A stretch of 64,000 bases of DNA from Diplodia intermedia (lineage: Eukaryota; Ascomycota; Dothideomycetes; Botryosphaeriales; Botryosphaeriaceae). The first letter of the stretch is position 1, and every line of letters begins with the position of its first letter. The stretch is taken from contig JAKEKT010000001.1 of the NCBI GenBank assembly GCA_021495925.1, positions 1,116,001 through 1,180,000 of the forward strand. Reading direction: 5' to 3'. Position numbers and translations under genes: made by a program. Under the pieces are notes generated by a model that saw only the letters and a program-made list of their open reading frames with translations, was not told the DNA's origin and ran no database searches. Shown piece after piece: positions 46,847-59,235 of the stretch.

Positions 46847-49800
46847 ACTGGCCTACAGCGAGGGCGCTGTCTGCAGCCCAGTGCTGACGGAGAACCCGGT
46901 TGCGATGTCGAGGGGAGGAGACTGGCGTCGGGGGGTGGTTTCGAACGGTGGCGCCGTTAAAGTCGAGCAACCGCGGTATTTGAGGCCAGGCAAGCAGTGC
47001 ACAAACCGGCCAGCGGAATAACGGGTTCAAGTACAAAAAAACCCAACAGCTCTAGCAGCTGGGGCGGGGGTCCCGTTGAAAGTGCTATCGGCGTAGGCGA
47101 AGGGTGGTCGGTACCCACAGAAAAGCAGAAAAAGGCTCAGGAGCGAGCCCTGTGTGACTCTTCAAGCCAACAGAAACAGGTAGCGGGCAGGCCTGAGCGT
47201 GGTTGGGTAGGCGCTTGGCGGGCAGGCGAGAAGTGCGGTGGACAACAGGCGGGCCAAAAATCCGAAGGGACGGTAGGAAGAGGTAATGAGGCCAGGCTTG
47301 ATCTCAGCATCGAGTCCGGAGAGGAAAGAAGCATCCGGCGAACAGGTAACGAGCGGTTGCGGCTCCACGGGAGCTGGGCAGAAAGCGTGATCGCGGGGTG
47401 GAGAGCTGGGGAGAAGTGACGATGGCCAGACCCACCACAGGCACAGAGTTATGCAGTCACGCCTGCTAGCGGCGCTCTGGTCGCGGCTTCTGGGGCGGAG
47501 GGGCAATCGTCAGGCTGCCGGATCTAGCCGTGGGGAGTTTCTCTCGAGCTCACGGACAGGGCGCGCGGGCGGGCCTGGTGACCCCGCGCTGGGCTCGCCG
47601 GAACCGTGGATAAGCTTGGGCCTGGGAGGGAGGATGACGACGGATGCGGGCTCGCTCAACCAAGGCTCGCCGGCCACGTGCGGCGGCGCTGCTCAGCGAG
47701 GCCGCGAGGCGGTGCGTGAGGCGGAGGCCGACCGGGCAGAGCGTGGCGGGCGGCGCCCGGCGGGGAGGAGACCGTTGGGGAGAAGACTTCGCGGTGGTGT
47801 CGCGCGGACGGAGGGGGTCAGGATTGGGCGTCTGATTGCACCTGCAGCTGTGCGGGCGATCACTGGCTCATCTCGCCCGTTCTCGTCGGCGCCACGGCGA
47901 GCTCAAGGTTCTGCTGATCTCCGGCTAAGATATCTTCGCTACCAGACTTGGGCCTCACGAATGGCGGCGCGCGGAAGGCGGCCGATGCTGCTGCTAGCCA
48001 AGGGCCTAGGGCAACGAGCCCCCGTCCGCTGCGAGCCCGCAGCGCTACCTCAACGGCCGCCGCAGCGCGCTCTGGCGAGCAGCGGGCTGGCGAGCGGGGC
48101 AGCAGCAGGAGAACGCAATGTGATGGCGAAGTAAGGGACCACTGGGCCTGGCGCATCCCTTCGCGGGCATGGAGGCGCGCTTCCCGCGCGCGCTGCTGCT
48201 AGCGCCGGTGGCCGTCGACGCCGGATTGGGGAGCTGGTGGACGTGCTAGAGGCGCGGCGGGAGGCGGGAGGTGGTGAGAGCGGCCGCGAGGGAACGAGAG
48301 CGTGCGCGCGCGCCTTGGCTTGTGACAGCGGCCGGGGACGTCTCGCGAGATATAGCAGACGTCGTCGTCGCGGAGGGCTGGGCGCGCGGCCTGTAACATT
48401 CCACCTGAGACTGCGGAGCGGATCAGCGTGGCCGCGCACCAGCACCGGGCAGGCGTATGCGTATGCGCGCTGGTGCGGCGTGTCTGGCGCTGCACAGCGC
48501 GCTGCACATCGCGCGCTAGTAGGCAGCAAAAGAAGGTTCAACGGCAAACTCTTGCACCGGGTTGCCATGGGCAGGGGGCGGCCAGCCGGCAACGCTCTGG
48601 CATCATGGCCCTGTCGGATCGCAAGCCCAGCGCAGGGGGCGCACCGCCGCGGAGACGACAGAGACGACCCGGTTCGCTGCGCAGCAGGCGCTAGACCGCC
48701 CATGCGTCCCCGCCATTCGCCCCAGCAGCAGCAGCAGCAGCACTTGGTGATGGCCTCATCCGTGCGAGGCCTCAGCTAGCCCGCGCGCGCCTAGCCCTCC
48801 GGGCCGGCAGCGGAGCCAGCTTCACATGCCGCCATCTGAGCTATCGCACGCAGCTGCACGGAAAGCTGATAGAATTCTGCAAGCGCTTTCAGAGGCCTGC
48901 GTCGACCAGGGTCGCGGCCTGTCGCACTGCAGCCGCTGTGAAGCCCGGGCGATCAGGCAGATCGGCTGCTGCTCGAGGGCCAGTGCTCTCTCGTCGAGCT
49001 GCCGTTTGCGCTGCACGGCAGGCATTGGCGACCAAAAGCAATGCGCGGGCCAACGTGGCCCCCAGAAGCGGACGCTGCTGCAGCCGCTCGCCTTTCTTTT
49101 TGGACCTGCGCAAGAAGCAGCCTCAGATCGATCAGCCGCGGCGCAATCTGCTTGAGGCCTGACCCGCGGGCAGCGGAACACGCCCCCCGGGACCCCGCCC
49201 AGCGCGGTGCGACCTGAGCAAGTGACATCAGCCCTGTCTCATCCTCGCAATCCGTCTCACCGCATTGTCCGCTGCTGCTCTCCTCCGCTGTTTCTCCCGC
49301 CGCGCGCCTCTCGCCACGCCGTGGGATCGGCGGCAGCAGTCCAGGTCCCTGGATTCCTTTGTCATCTCCAGCCCTGCATGTGAGGACCCGGCCTGGAGAT
49401 GCACTTCCTTAGCTCAGCAGCATGAGTCGCGCCCCGCGCCCCCTTGCCATTGGCGTGCTACGGTCCGCCTGCCCCGACGACGAGCGCGGTGGGGAGCTTC
49501 GACCGAGGGAAGCCACGAAGCTCGCGCGGTTGGACATGCCCCCAGCCCGCAGAGGATCCGCGGCCGGCCTGAGCTAACAGGCACCGTCGACCAAGGCGCG
49601 CTCCACTCGACGAATCGGAGCCGTCTGCCGGCCGCAATTACTTGCAGCATCTGCCTCCTAGCCTCCAGCCTGCAAGCCACACCGTTGCCCCCGGCTAGCA
49701 CTGACAAGTCGACGTCGCTGTGGCTCATTCGCAGCTTTAGCTCAGGAGTTGGTCAACGACGAACGTTTCGGCATTGCTCCGCCGAACACCTGTTCTCCCG

Positions 49801-50294
49801 CCATGTCAAAACCACCACCAACCGACGTCAGTGACGGGCACAGCAGATTTTGCCACTCTCCCCCTTTTTGGGCGGCGCTCTGGACTGTATCTCTAGCGCG
49901 CTTCCGGCGCACTCGGGAGGCGCAACGCGTCGAGCGTCGGGATTCCGCCTTTTCGACGCCAGCCATCTCTTGAGGAATCTTATTCGCCGTCTTGACGTAT
50001 CTCACCCCACCTGAAAGCCACTGAGAGATACGGACGCGACTCAGTCATGCTGGCCCGTCGTTTCGCGACTGTCCTCGACTGTTCCAAGGTTGTCTATCCG
50101 TTCAACCCTGTGGAGAGATATTTAATTACTTTCGGCCTACTTCTGGTACTGTCTATGCACACTTGCACAGAATGGTCTATGCTCGCCGGATAACTCCTTG
50201 GCTTCGCTCTAGAATTGGATGACTGACTCTGCAATGTCGCATGCGGTACCCACCCAGCAGAGAACAGTCGACGTGGCTCTTGCCTGTGCCCAGC
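46847..50294. other. GC-rich gene-poor region upstream of vosA
   Basis: 3.4 kb. From about 47450 to 49700 it is strongly GC-rich, so long ORFs appear in most frames of both strands. Their products are Arg/Ala/Gly-rich with no recognisable domain. A (CAG)6 tract lies at 48723-48740. I read the region as the extended upstream control region or long 5' leader of vosA plus the 3' flank of the P450 gene, not as protein-coding. Confidence 0.45.
48723..48740. repeat. (CAG)6 microsatellite
   Basis: Six perfect CAG units in the GC-rich region upstream of vosA. Confidence 0.85.
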
Positions 50295-52426
50295 TCACTT
50301 TGCACGCCTGAAAGTTACTATCAGGGGCTCGTCGGACACGGGGGGCGCAGTGTACGCATCGGATTGCTCGATCCCCTCGTCGCTCACGACAGTAGTTTCG
50401 TAATTCGAATAGACTGCGGCGATGATGAACTTCATCTCTGTGTCAAGCACGTCATCAGTTCTCTCCCAACAAGCTTTCTTTCGTGCATGACAAATGCGGA
50501 GGAAGCGGTAAGAGGAACTTCTAGACTCACGATAGATGGCCAAATGACTGCCGATACACATCCTTCCGCCGCTCCCAAAGGCCCAAAACCATCTCATCAT
50601 CTCTCGGTATCTTTCGCCGCCATCCTCGCTGTCTGCAGTGAGCAAGCCGCCTCTTCCGTCCAGCCACCTTTCTGGCTTCCACTGCTCCGCGTCTGGAAAT
50701 ACGTCTTCATTGCGGTGCAACGTCCACGCCTGACTGGCCACGCGCACATTCGCCGGCAGGCCCGCGTACTCATGGCCTGGCGGACCTATCGATGCACCGG
50801 TCGGCGAGGTACGTGGCTGCAGCCCAGGGATCGCAGAGTGCAAACGCAACGTTTCCTGCAGCACTGCTTGCAACAACGGCAAAGAATCGAGCTCCTTTGC
50901 GCTGGGAACCTCGGGTGCGGATGCAGCAGTGATGGGTATGGAAAGGCTACGAAGTTCCGCCCGGAGAGCTTTCTGAAGCTCGGGTCGTTGGGACAGCTCA
51001 TGAGCGAGGTAGACCAATGTGATTCCCGAAGTGTCAAACCCGGCAGCCAGATGGTCAAGCACTTCAGAGGCGATCTGCGTACGCTCCTCAGAGGCATCGC
51101 AAGGAGTGGTGCCGTGTGATGCCTTTTTAGCCAAGCCCTTCTCTAGCGCAGCGCTGAGCTGGCTGTACACGGCAGGGTAGGCCTCCGGCTTCACCTCGTC
51201 GCCCGCGCTCTGCGCCATGACGGACGCGGCCTTCTCGCACATGCCCCAGGTCATACTCTCGATATCCCGGTTCGCCTGATCTACGAATTCGGGCACCAGC
51301 CTCAGGCCCAGCCACCGCTTCACCCAGCTCGTGAAGGCCGGAAACTCCTGCGGCCAGAACGAGTAGCCGTGGCGGCACTTGTACCAGTACAGGAACCGCG
51401 CCCGTGCCTCGGCATCCTGCGTAAAGTTGGTTCCCGATGCAAGACCAAAGATGTGCGATGTCACGAAGTCCATGGTTAGGCCGCTGATGAGCGGGTAGAT
51501 GCTGGTGGGTACCGAGGGTTTGTCTGCGGACGAGACATCGTTGTTGTCGTCGTTGTCGCTGGAGGTTAGTGATGCCAGAAGGGGGAGAAGGCGGTCGTGC
51601 AAGATGACGGCGGTGGCGGCACGCAGAGACGGTGAGGACTGGATGGTGGACTTTGAGTAGATGTTGCTGAGCATGCGCTTCCGTGCCGAGTGCGGTTTTG
51701 AGCCGGGAGTAGCGAACATCGGCTGGACGCTGTGTGTTGTACATACATGGGTTCGTTAGGAATGTGGACTCTGAGGAAGAGGAAAGATTGGAAGATGGAT
51801 GTTATGTTGCTTGGTATAGTATCAAGGGCGTATCAACAAGCTTGACCGCGTATGAGATGCCGTATCGAAAAAAGACCACGAGGTTCTCAACTCAATAGGA
51901 AAGTAATCTCTCAAGAAAGTAGCATGAAATGGACAAGATGCTCTTTACAACGGCCGAATATGTGCGGTATGATATATATATATTTGGAGAGACGGAAGCG
52001 GAGATTGTAAGGCAATATGATAGATGTCGATCCCATAATCAAGACCGTGCCTGACACGAACGAAAGAAAAAAAATAAATAAACAATAGAAGCAATCAACG
52101 GAAACTCACCCATAATTCGAAAAGAACTCATACCACCCATCCTTCTCCCAGCCACCGGCGTAGATCCTACTCAGCCCGCCCTGGACGCTGGCGACCGACA
52201 CCTCGTTGGGCGCGAGCCGCACGACGGGACCTAGTGCGCGATGTGCGGCGTGCACGCTACGCAGCTCGCGCGCGCGGCGCCGCTGGCTGTAGATCCAGAG
52301 TGGGCAGACGTGGCACGACCAGTGCGGCGCGGGGATGCGGCGCAGCGGCGAGAGCAGCAGCGGGTGGAGTAGATGGCGGTAGAAGAGCGCAGCGAGGCAC
52401 GCGAGGGCGAGGAGCTGCGTGAGCAT
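50295..52426 (-). CDS. cytochrome P450 monooxygenase
   Basis: Exons 52426-52110, 51729-50531 and 50437-50295 give 552 aa. A membrane anchor (MLTQLLALACLAALFYRHLL) precedes LLSPLRRIPAPHWSC. Intron 1 is 380 nt, far longer than others in the window, yet its removal restores EFFSNYGVQPMFATPGSKPH in frame. The I helix reads HLAAGFDTSGITL (about 332-344), ExxR is ETLRLHSAIPG, the PERW motif is WKPERW, and the heme loop is FWAFGSGGRMCIGSHLAI with Cys at about 497. Intron 2 removal restores LAIYQMKFIIAAVYSNYET, the usual ending of this E-class group. All key residues are intact. The substrate is unknown; a catabolic or detoxifying role is possible given the adjacent GH43 gene, but this is only context. 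Confidence 0.9.
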
Positions 52427-52973
52427 CGTGCTAGTTGGGGAGATGCCGAGAGGGCGAAGGCGATGATGGAGTCCTTCGATGGCGAGTAGGACGGGTTCGT
52501 CATTGCTTTATCGGCTGTTACGTGTGCTGGCGGGCCTTTATCGCTAGCGCCGAGACGACGATTGACGGTCGGCTGGGGATGGAGGCGGCCGACGTGGGGC
52601 TTGGCGGGGTAGTCGCTTTCGGAAGGTCGATCCGAGCATGGATGGCGAGGGAGCGAGGCCAGAGGCATTGCGGCAGCCACGACAATGCTGTGTTGTTGCG
52701 AGCGTCTTGTCTGCCAATGGACCTTGGAGACAGAGTGTAGCACGTGTACGCCTATCACAGAACGTGGTTGAGAGCCTTAGCGGCCGCCCGTCAGACTGAA
52801 ACTTGATTGGCTGCGATGTGCTTAATTGAACACCCGGTCTTACCTGCGACTTTGCGCAGAAAACAGGCTGCCAACAGGCTATTACATGAAGCGAGGGCAT
52901 CAGGGTTCGTCGTTTTATAATCGGGTGTGTAGTATTCTGAGGGCAGCAAAGAGCGGGACATCCAACGCAACGG
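52427..52973. other. intergenic, P450 promoter / GH43 3' flank
   Basis: 547 bp. GC-rich near the P450 start. No further feature seen. Confidence 0.55.
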
Positions 52974-54750
52974 TCAGTCGACGATTTGGCCTTGCCCCTG
53001 ATACCTCCATCGGCTCACATATGCATTCGTCGAACCATTACCGCCGTTGGTAGTAGCGTAGACGCCGAGTAGTGTACCTTTTCCAGCTGCGTTAGCCACG
53101 TCTCATTACAAAATATGATGCACGACTCTGCTCACCTGTGAAGCCCCAACTAACCATGCTACCGGCGCCATACGCAACAGTCATTATCTGCGACTGATGT
53201 GCGGTGGGCGCGGCAGAAAAGGAATAATGCGTCAAGTTGGCGGCCTTGATCTCTAACCTGAGCGCCTGATCTATCCAGGCCACAGGCACGGGCACCACCA
53301 CCGGATCCGGAACGGCAAGATAGCTTGTCGTGCGGAAGCGGAAGTGCGGTCGCAGCTTTGGCGAGGACGCAACCGAGTCGCTTGAGGAGGGAAGGAGCAC
53401 TATGCCAAGATCCATATGATGATTTTGCGTGAGGAAAACCGTCACTCCTGCTTCCTCTTCCTCCTGCCGCGGCGAGAAATCCATATCTACGCTAAAAGTG
53501 AACAGAGTGTCGACCTGGCGTCGCGCCAGCAAGGTCTGATCCTCAGTCGCATTCTGTCCATCATGTGCTGTCAGATTCAGCTTCGACGGCTTCAGCCTCA
53601 GGCTGTTCTCGTGCCCGGGCGGTGAAATGGCATATGCATCTGCACGGGGAAATCGCCAGTGCAAAAAGTGCAGAGGAAGGGCCGTCTCGGGTGCAAAGTC
53701 GACAACGTCGGGGGACGAGATAAGAGGACTAGCTTCCGGAATGGCGCCGTCCGCTGATGGGAACGGCCAGCCACTCATTTGGCCTCTGACTTGTGACAGA
53801 ACAGGCCACTCCCCCTTGTTCCAGGTCACCGGCAAAAGCACCGTCTCGCGGCCCATGGGGTACGTCAGAAACTCAGGCCCCGAACGTGTGGCGAGTGCGA
53901 CCGCCCACCAGAGCCCGGCCACATCTTGAAACAGATCAACGTGGCCAACGGTTTGGAAATATTCAGTGGTGTTCGCGTTTGAAAGTATAGGATTCGCCCG
54001 ATACGGTTCGTAGGGACCGTTTGCGGATGAAGACCGGGCGATTGTTTCCATATGGTTCAGGCCGGTCCCGCCCTCGGCAATCACCAGGTAATATAACCCG
54101 TCCTTCTTATACACATGCGGGCCTTCGGGCGCTAGCGCTCCGGTCCCATTCCAGATGTTGACAAGCTCCCCCGTTTCGCCAGTCTGAAGATTGATGGCCA
54201 TTTGGTCGATCCCGGGCCTCACTTTGTAGGCATGTGAGCCTGTCATGTAGACTTGGCCATTGTCATCCCAGAACGGGCTAGTGTCGTAGCCTTCGAAGGC
54301 GAAGTGGACAGCATCAGACCACGCCGCGTCATCGTAGGGATTTTCGGAGGCGAAGATGACGTTGTCCCAGCGGTCTGGATCGAACGCATCGCGGTCGTCG
54401 TGAACCAAGGTGGTCACAACGTAGAAAGTGCTGTTGTGATATCTGATGGTTGGGGCCCAGATTCCGCTTGTTTGCCTGCTGGTGTTGGCAAGCTCAGGGA
54501 GTTGGCCAGGACGGTTGAGAGCATTGCCAATCAAGGCCCAGTGCCGAAGGTCTTTGCTGGCATGGATGGGGATACCGGGAAAGGCCAGAAAGCTCGAACT
54601 AGCGCAGAAAAAGGTCTTATCCCATTCTTCCACAAGGATGCAGCTGGGATCGGGATGGAAGCCTGGTAGGATAGGGTTGGTGTATGTCGAGTTCTGGCAT
54701 AGTGCAAGCGAGGCACGGAGCAGCAAAGGCGCCAGGAGCCTCCGCGCCAT
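52974..54750 (-). CDS. secreted GH43 glycoside hydrolase (beta-xylosidase/arabinofuranosidase type)
   Basis: Exons 54750-53136 and 53086-52974 give 575 aa. A signal peptide is visible from Met1 (MARRLLAPLLLRASLALCQ), which is why I prefer 54750 over the in-frame upstream ATG at 54816. The five-bladed propeller domain (about 20-340) opens with YTNPILPGFHPDPSC, where Asp34 is the likely catalytic base. Asp156 in EGYDTSPFWDDNG is the probable pKa-tuning residue and Glu209 in ALAPEGPHVYKKDG the catalytic acid. The C-terminal half (about 370-575) has the layout of the GH43 C-terminal beta-sandwich. The small last exon is needed for the family-typical end LLGVYATTNGG and SRWRYQGQGQ. The branch site is very close to the acceptor, so this junction is slightly less certain. 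The likely target is arabinoxylan or related hemicellulose outside the cell. Confidence 0.92.
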
Positions 54751-55300
54751 TGTTGCAGGGAAGACGCCTTTCGAAGAAGCAAATGCAAGCGACTCGGTGT
54801 TCGAGCGAGATTGCATGCTTTTCAGCGCAACGGCGCGGGAGCCTCTTCCCCATTGCGATCGACTTCCCCACCGGGTAAATTGGTTGCTGGCTGGAGATCA
54901 GAACGACGTCGGCACACTGCCCCGCCAGCCACACGAAGCATATTTGAACGTCTCATGTTGCAGTCGGGCGTGAAACGCATCTTCCCAGCCGCCTTGAAGC
55001 GGGCTGGCAGCAGCGAAGAATCCCAAGATGGCTCGTCATCACGAACCTCGCCACAGTCGAGCGGAATGGGGAACGGTTGGAATGATGCCGCAATGGGGTT
55101 GTGGATGCGTGCGCGGGTAAAAAGAGGAACCGGGCAGCGCGAGACGAGCGAGGTCCTCTTGGCGGGACCCATGAGTCATGCGCGCATGAGTCATGCACAC
55201 TGTAGCCTTATCGATAGCTCTAAGGATGACGTTTTCGCCGTCACGCAGCTGCCTGCCATCAGCAACACACCTGCCCAACGCTTTCGGCACCTGCAAGAAA
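54751..55300. promoter_or_regulatory. divergent promoter, GH43 / F-box-WD40 gene
   Basis: 550 bp between opposite starts. Both genes have upstream in-frame ATGs inside this interval (54816 minus, 55193 plus) that I judge less likely starts. Confidence 0.5.
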
Positions 55301-57181
55301 ATGCCCACGGCACTTGAAGAGCTCCCGGTAGAGCTCCTAGCACATGTCATCACCTACTTCTCCACGGCCCAGGCCCTGCGCGACCTTTCGTTAACCTGCC
55401 GCAAGCTGCACGCCTTCATTGAACACGAAGGTTGGAAAATCTTCCTACGCAGCCGTTTCCCCTCTTATCCTACCATCAACCAACCCGCACGTCTTTTGGC
55501 ACACTCCCTGACTACTCTGTCGAGGAACTGGGACCGGAAGGCTTTTGTTGGTCGATACATCGTGCCCTCTGGCTCCATCGTCTCCTTGAACACCGGCCTG
55601 CCGTTGACGGAATGGAAGCGGCCGCGAGGACAGACGATGGGCTTCCAGCCCAGCCTGGACTCATATGAAGAGCTTTCTGGCGGATCTGATTATGGTCGTC
55701 GCGAGATTCTTGCTTGGGGCGCCGGGACCGATCTGCTGATCCGGGCCAAGGAGTCGGGCCCGGCAACTGAACGGTTATGGGAGCAGGTCTCGCAGCAGGA
55801 TCGGCAGCACTATTTCGACCAATACCACCATAGAACGAGCTGGTTCACTTTCAAGATCCCCGGTGCCTTTGAAGGCAGAGACGACATCACTTGCGTCAAT
55901 ATCCTCCGGCCTGCCCAGAGGAGCGCGACGCCCCACCCGGATGCTGAACAGGTCATACTTGGAACAGCTAACGGTGACTTGAATCTAGTGACTTTTACAC
56001 TTGATGACCCCCCCGCCTGGCGGCGTGAGATATACAACACCGACGGGCGTCCCGTCAAGGCTATCCATGTCTCATCTTCATCCAAGAACCCTCTGCTGGC
56101 AGCTGGCTTCGCAGATTCGAGCGTTGCACTGTATCCGGTTCACAAGACCGCGGACACGGTAGAACCGATCAGCCATTTGCAACCGCTGTCCAAGCATCAC
56201 ACACCTTCCCGTATTTGGTCGACTCGCTTTCTTTCTGCCGAGACCCTTGCGGTTGGTTTGGGCCCCTCAACAGAACCCGTCCACGTTTACGAAATCACGC
56301 CGTCAGGATTTTCAGAGAGCCCAATACGCAAGTTCGGTATTGATGGCACAGCCTGGGGTGCTGTGGATAGAGTGGATGTGACCACTGACGGCGAACCCCG
56401 GCAGTCTTCGGTGTATCCAATATCACCCTTGCCGTTGCCGCACTCCGATAAGAACGATCCGAATGTCTTTCTGAGTGGTGGCTACGACGGCATTGTCCGT
56501 TTGCATGACATGCGCTCGCCCTCAGCATATGAGTCATGCTACTGGGATCCTACAGATGATGGCGCAGTATATGCTCTGCAAACCATTGCGCGCGAGAGGC
56601 TCGTAGTTGGCAGCTCGCGCCACAGTATCATCAAGTTCTTTGATATGCGTGTCTCTGCCGGCCGAGCCTTCCAGTACGCCCATGTTGGTGGAGCCCATGG
56701 GAGAGAAGGTGGCAAGATCGGCAACGGCATCCGTACAGATGAAGAAACACGTGCAGAGTGGCACGGCAGTCATTACGGCTGGAATCTCTTCCTCATCAAC
56801 CCGCGAAACCACTTCAGGCATAACCAGCGTCGTAATGACCGTCGGTCCATCAATTCGCCCGTCTACACGCTCACGTCCCCGTCGCCTTTCTCGCCTTCCG
56901 TCTATGCTGGGGTGGAGAACAACGTGGTGCAACTTGACTTCACCTCGATCGCTGACAGACATCCCGATCCCATGTTCCAGCATTCCCTGGTTCGCATGGG
57001 AAAGCACAAGACAGTGAACTTGCAAAAAAGTTGGAATCCTAGGGGGGACGTCCTCAACCTGGCATCATATGAGCAGGGCACCAGTGGCGCAATGCGGTTG
57101 CGGGTACAGGCTGGTGTGGGAAAATACGAAGGGACCTTGGAAGGATGGGACGAACGGTGGCGGGATAGCAGTGACTTGTGA
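55301..57181 (+). CDS. F-box / WD40-like protein
   Basis: Intronless, 626 aa from the ATG at 55301. The N-terminal F-box (about 3-45) reads LEELPVELLAHVITYFSTAQ, then LRDLSLTCRKLHAFI, as in SCF substrate adaptors. The rest looks like a degenerate beta-propeller: blades such as EQVILGTANGDLNLVTF, NPLLAAGFADSSVALYPV, NVFLSGGYDGIVRLHDMR, RLVVGSSRHSIIKFFDMRVS and SVYAGVENNVVQLDF are spaced at WD40 intervals, although few end in canonical WD. I infer a substrate receptor of an SCF ubiquitin ligase. The N-terminal extension from 55193 (36 residues) lacks features and starts in the promoter of GH43, so the internal ATG directly before the F-box is preferred. Confidence 0.88.
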   Translation: MPTALEELPVELLAHVITYFSTAQALRDLSLTCRKLHAFIEHEGWKIFLRSRFPSYPTINQPARLLAHSLTTLSRNWDRKAFVGRYIVPSGSIVSLNTGLPLTEWKRPRGQTMGFQPSLDSYEELSGGSDYGRREILAWGAGTDLLIRAKESGPATERLWEQVSQQDRQHYFDQYHHRTSWFTFKIPGAFEGRDDITCVNILRPAQRSATPHPDAEQVILGTANGDLNLVTFTLDDPPAWRREIYNTDGRPVKAIHVSSSSKNPLLAAGFADSSVALYPVHKTADTVEPISHLQPLSKHHTPSRIWSTRFLSAETLAVGLGPSTEPVHVYEITPSGFSESPIRKFGIDGTAWGAVDRVDVTTDGEPRQSSVYPISPLPLPHSDKNDPNVFLSGGYDGIVRLHDMRSPSAYESCYWDPTDDGAVYALQTIARERLVVGSSRHSIIKFFDMRVSAGRAFQYAHVGGAHGREGGKIGNGIRTDEETRAEWHGSHYGWNLFLINPRNHFRHNQRRNDRRSINSPVYTLTSPSPFSPSVYAGVENNVVQLDFTSIADRHPDPMFQHSLVRMGKHKTVNLQKSWNPRGDVLNLASYEQGTSGAMRLRVQAGVGKYEGTLEGWDERWRDSSDL

Positions 57182-59235
57182 GGCGCACGCTGTTCTTGCT
57201 GCAGTCAGACACGAATTCAGCATTTATTGCTTGCACGTCTTCCGAACCGCTGCACCTTTTGTGTTTGATGTTCACTGTGCAACCATGCAAGCGACCGCTC
57301 TTTGGGTTGACGACAAGGTACCCCCACCATTGGCAGGTCGCACAGAATCCTGTGTCGTCGGTATTGCCCCTATTGGACGATGTAAGGTTCGAGATCCGGC
57401 GGGTCTTGATTCTCAGAGTGATCCCGGGGGCGATCCGTAAGACTGCTCGCGAGCCTTGATTCTCCGCCTGGATATTGCTACGGAATATGACATAACAATC
57501 GAAGAGAGGGAAGAAAGGGATCTCGTGAGGGATCTTGTAGTCGCGGTCGAGACCTAGACACCACCAGATTTTACGACATATACTTGTCTGCACAAAAGCT
57601 TCGGTTCTTCCAATTACGCTTGATACTTCTGTATTTCCAGGTGGAATAGTTGCCTCCTTGCCGTACACCAAAGCCCATCAGAACGTGAACACATCGCTTC
57701 CTTGCCACGCGCCAGCCGTGGAGATAAAGGCACGCAAAGGCCGACGAACGTCCTACGAATGGCTCGTTTCGGCCGGAGCATATCCGTCATACCAACAGTC
57801 CATCACAGGTAACACATCGCACCCGGTGCTCCGGACTGGTAATGCGCACGCCCGGTACGAAGGGAAATCCAAGGTGGAGAGCGGCTCTCGACCTTCCGCT
57901 GTATCACAACAGCGGATTGCAACACTATTGATCGTCAATGGCAGTAAGTACGCGGACCGAAGGATGGCGTAGGATACCGGCATGTTCGCTATTATCGTGC
58001 CATTTCCCTTAAGCCTGCTCGTTGTTTCATATTGAGTGCAAGGGGGCTGGATCTGGATCAGTCGTCGCAAGGGAGCCGAGCATCTGTGATCATGCTCGCT
58101 TGTTTATGTGAGCGGGAGGGCCTTGCTATGTGGCGGGTTCACAATTCTCGTGGAGGGAAGCCACTGCAATGTCTCTCTGCGGAATTCGATGCTGCGACCC
58201 GACCCACAGCACCGAGAGCAGTATGAGAGAGCTGCTTCTTGGGTAGCTACTCGGAGAGAATAGCACTGACTATCTCTCCTTATAGAGATTGAGGCCGTTC
58301 CGCTTAGACTTCCTTAGATTACCATCCAGACCAGTGTCGCAAATGTCTACAGCCGCCTTGGAGGTAATCTTCAGAGTACGAGCCGATGGCTGGGGTGCTG
58401 TTGACCTTGCGACAGTGCTTGTAGAAAAGCAATGGCAGGGTCGCACTGCAGCATGGGGCTCTCGTTCGGATCCTCGGCGACCTGGCTGTCACGTTTCTTT
58501 TTTCGTCGTGCCTCGCCGCAGCCCTGGCGGCTTCACGTGAAACAACCTTTTCAGCCGCAGGGAGCGACTAGTCGGCAGAGCTGATGAAGCATGTGAACAT
58601 GGTTATTGCGAGCTCGGTCCCAGGGTCGGGTTCCTGGCGGATTGGCGGCGGAGGTAGACTCGTCGATCACGCTCCTAAGCTGATCGAGGCTCGACGCTAA
58701 ACGATGCAGTCTCGCATAATCAAGCGCGGAAAATATACATACCGTTTGGCTAGCATGGCTTTATTAGATGAAACGTGGAGCTGCGGGTGATGACTCGTCG
58801 CATGTGGGGGTGTCGACGGCAGCGCCCGAGTGGCGGTCGAGATGCGGCAACAGTTGTGCTCGCAGCCTCGCTCCCGGAGCACTCGCTGCGGTGGAAGTGA
58901 AAGTGTAGGGTTGTAGGTCGGGGAGGAGACGTGGGGGAAGGTGCAGGGCGTGGGGCGGGGACGGGCGCGGGCCACGTGATGGACGCGGGACGTGCAGGCA
59001 GTCGGGCGCGCAGTTGAGGCGGCGGCGTTTTGGAAGCGCACTTGTAGCCGCCATCCACCTAGCTCGCCTTTAATCAGCCCCGCCGAGACAGAGGACAGCT
59101 GCGCGAGCCGCGGCCTAGGCCAGCTCCAGGACCCGTCGCAGCCGCGCTACTGACAACCTGTCGCCGTGATGCAGACCGCGCAGTCCCGCCGCTTACATGC
59201 CTTGTGTGTCGCGGGACGATGGCTCTGCTGCGAAC
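57182..59235. other. intergenic region
   Basis: 2.05 kb. A 205-codon minus ORF at 57054-57671 overlaps the end of the F-box/WD40 gene antisense and shows no family motif. The stretch 58750-59130 is GC-rich. No repeat or RNA gene recognised. Confidence 0.45.

Noticed and set aside
47451..48703. Long ORFs on both strands upstream of vosA
   Set aside because: Arg/Ala/Pro/Gly low-complexity products in a very GC-rich tract where stop codons are rare; frames overlap on both strands.
57054..57671. 205-codon minus ORF
   Set aside because: Overlaps the 3' end of the F-box/WD40 gene antisense and has no recognisable family; kept out for lack of support.
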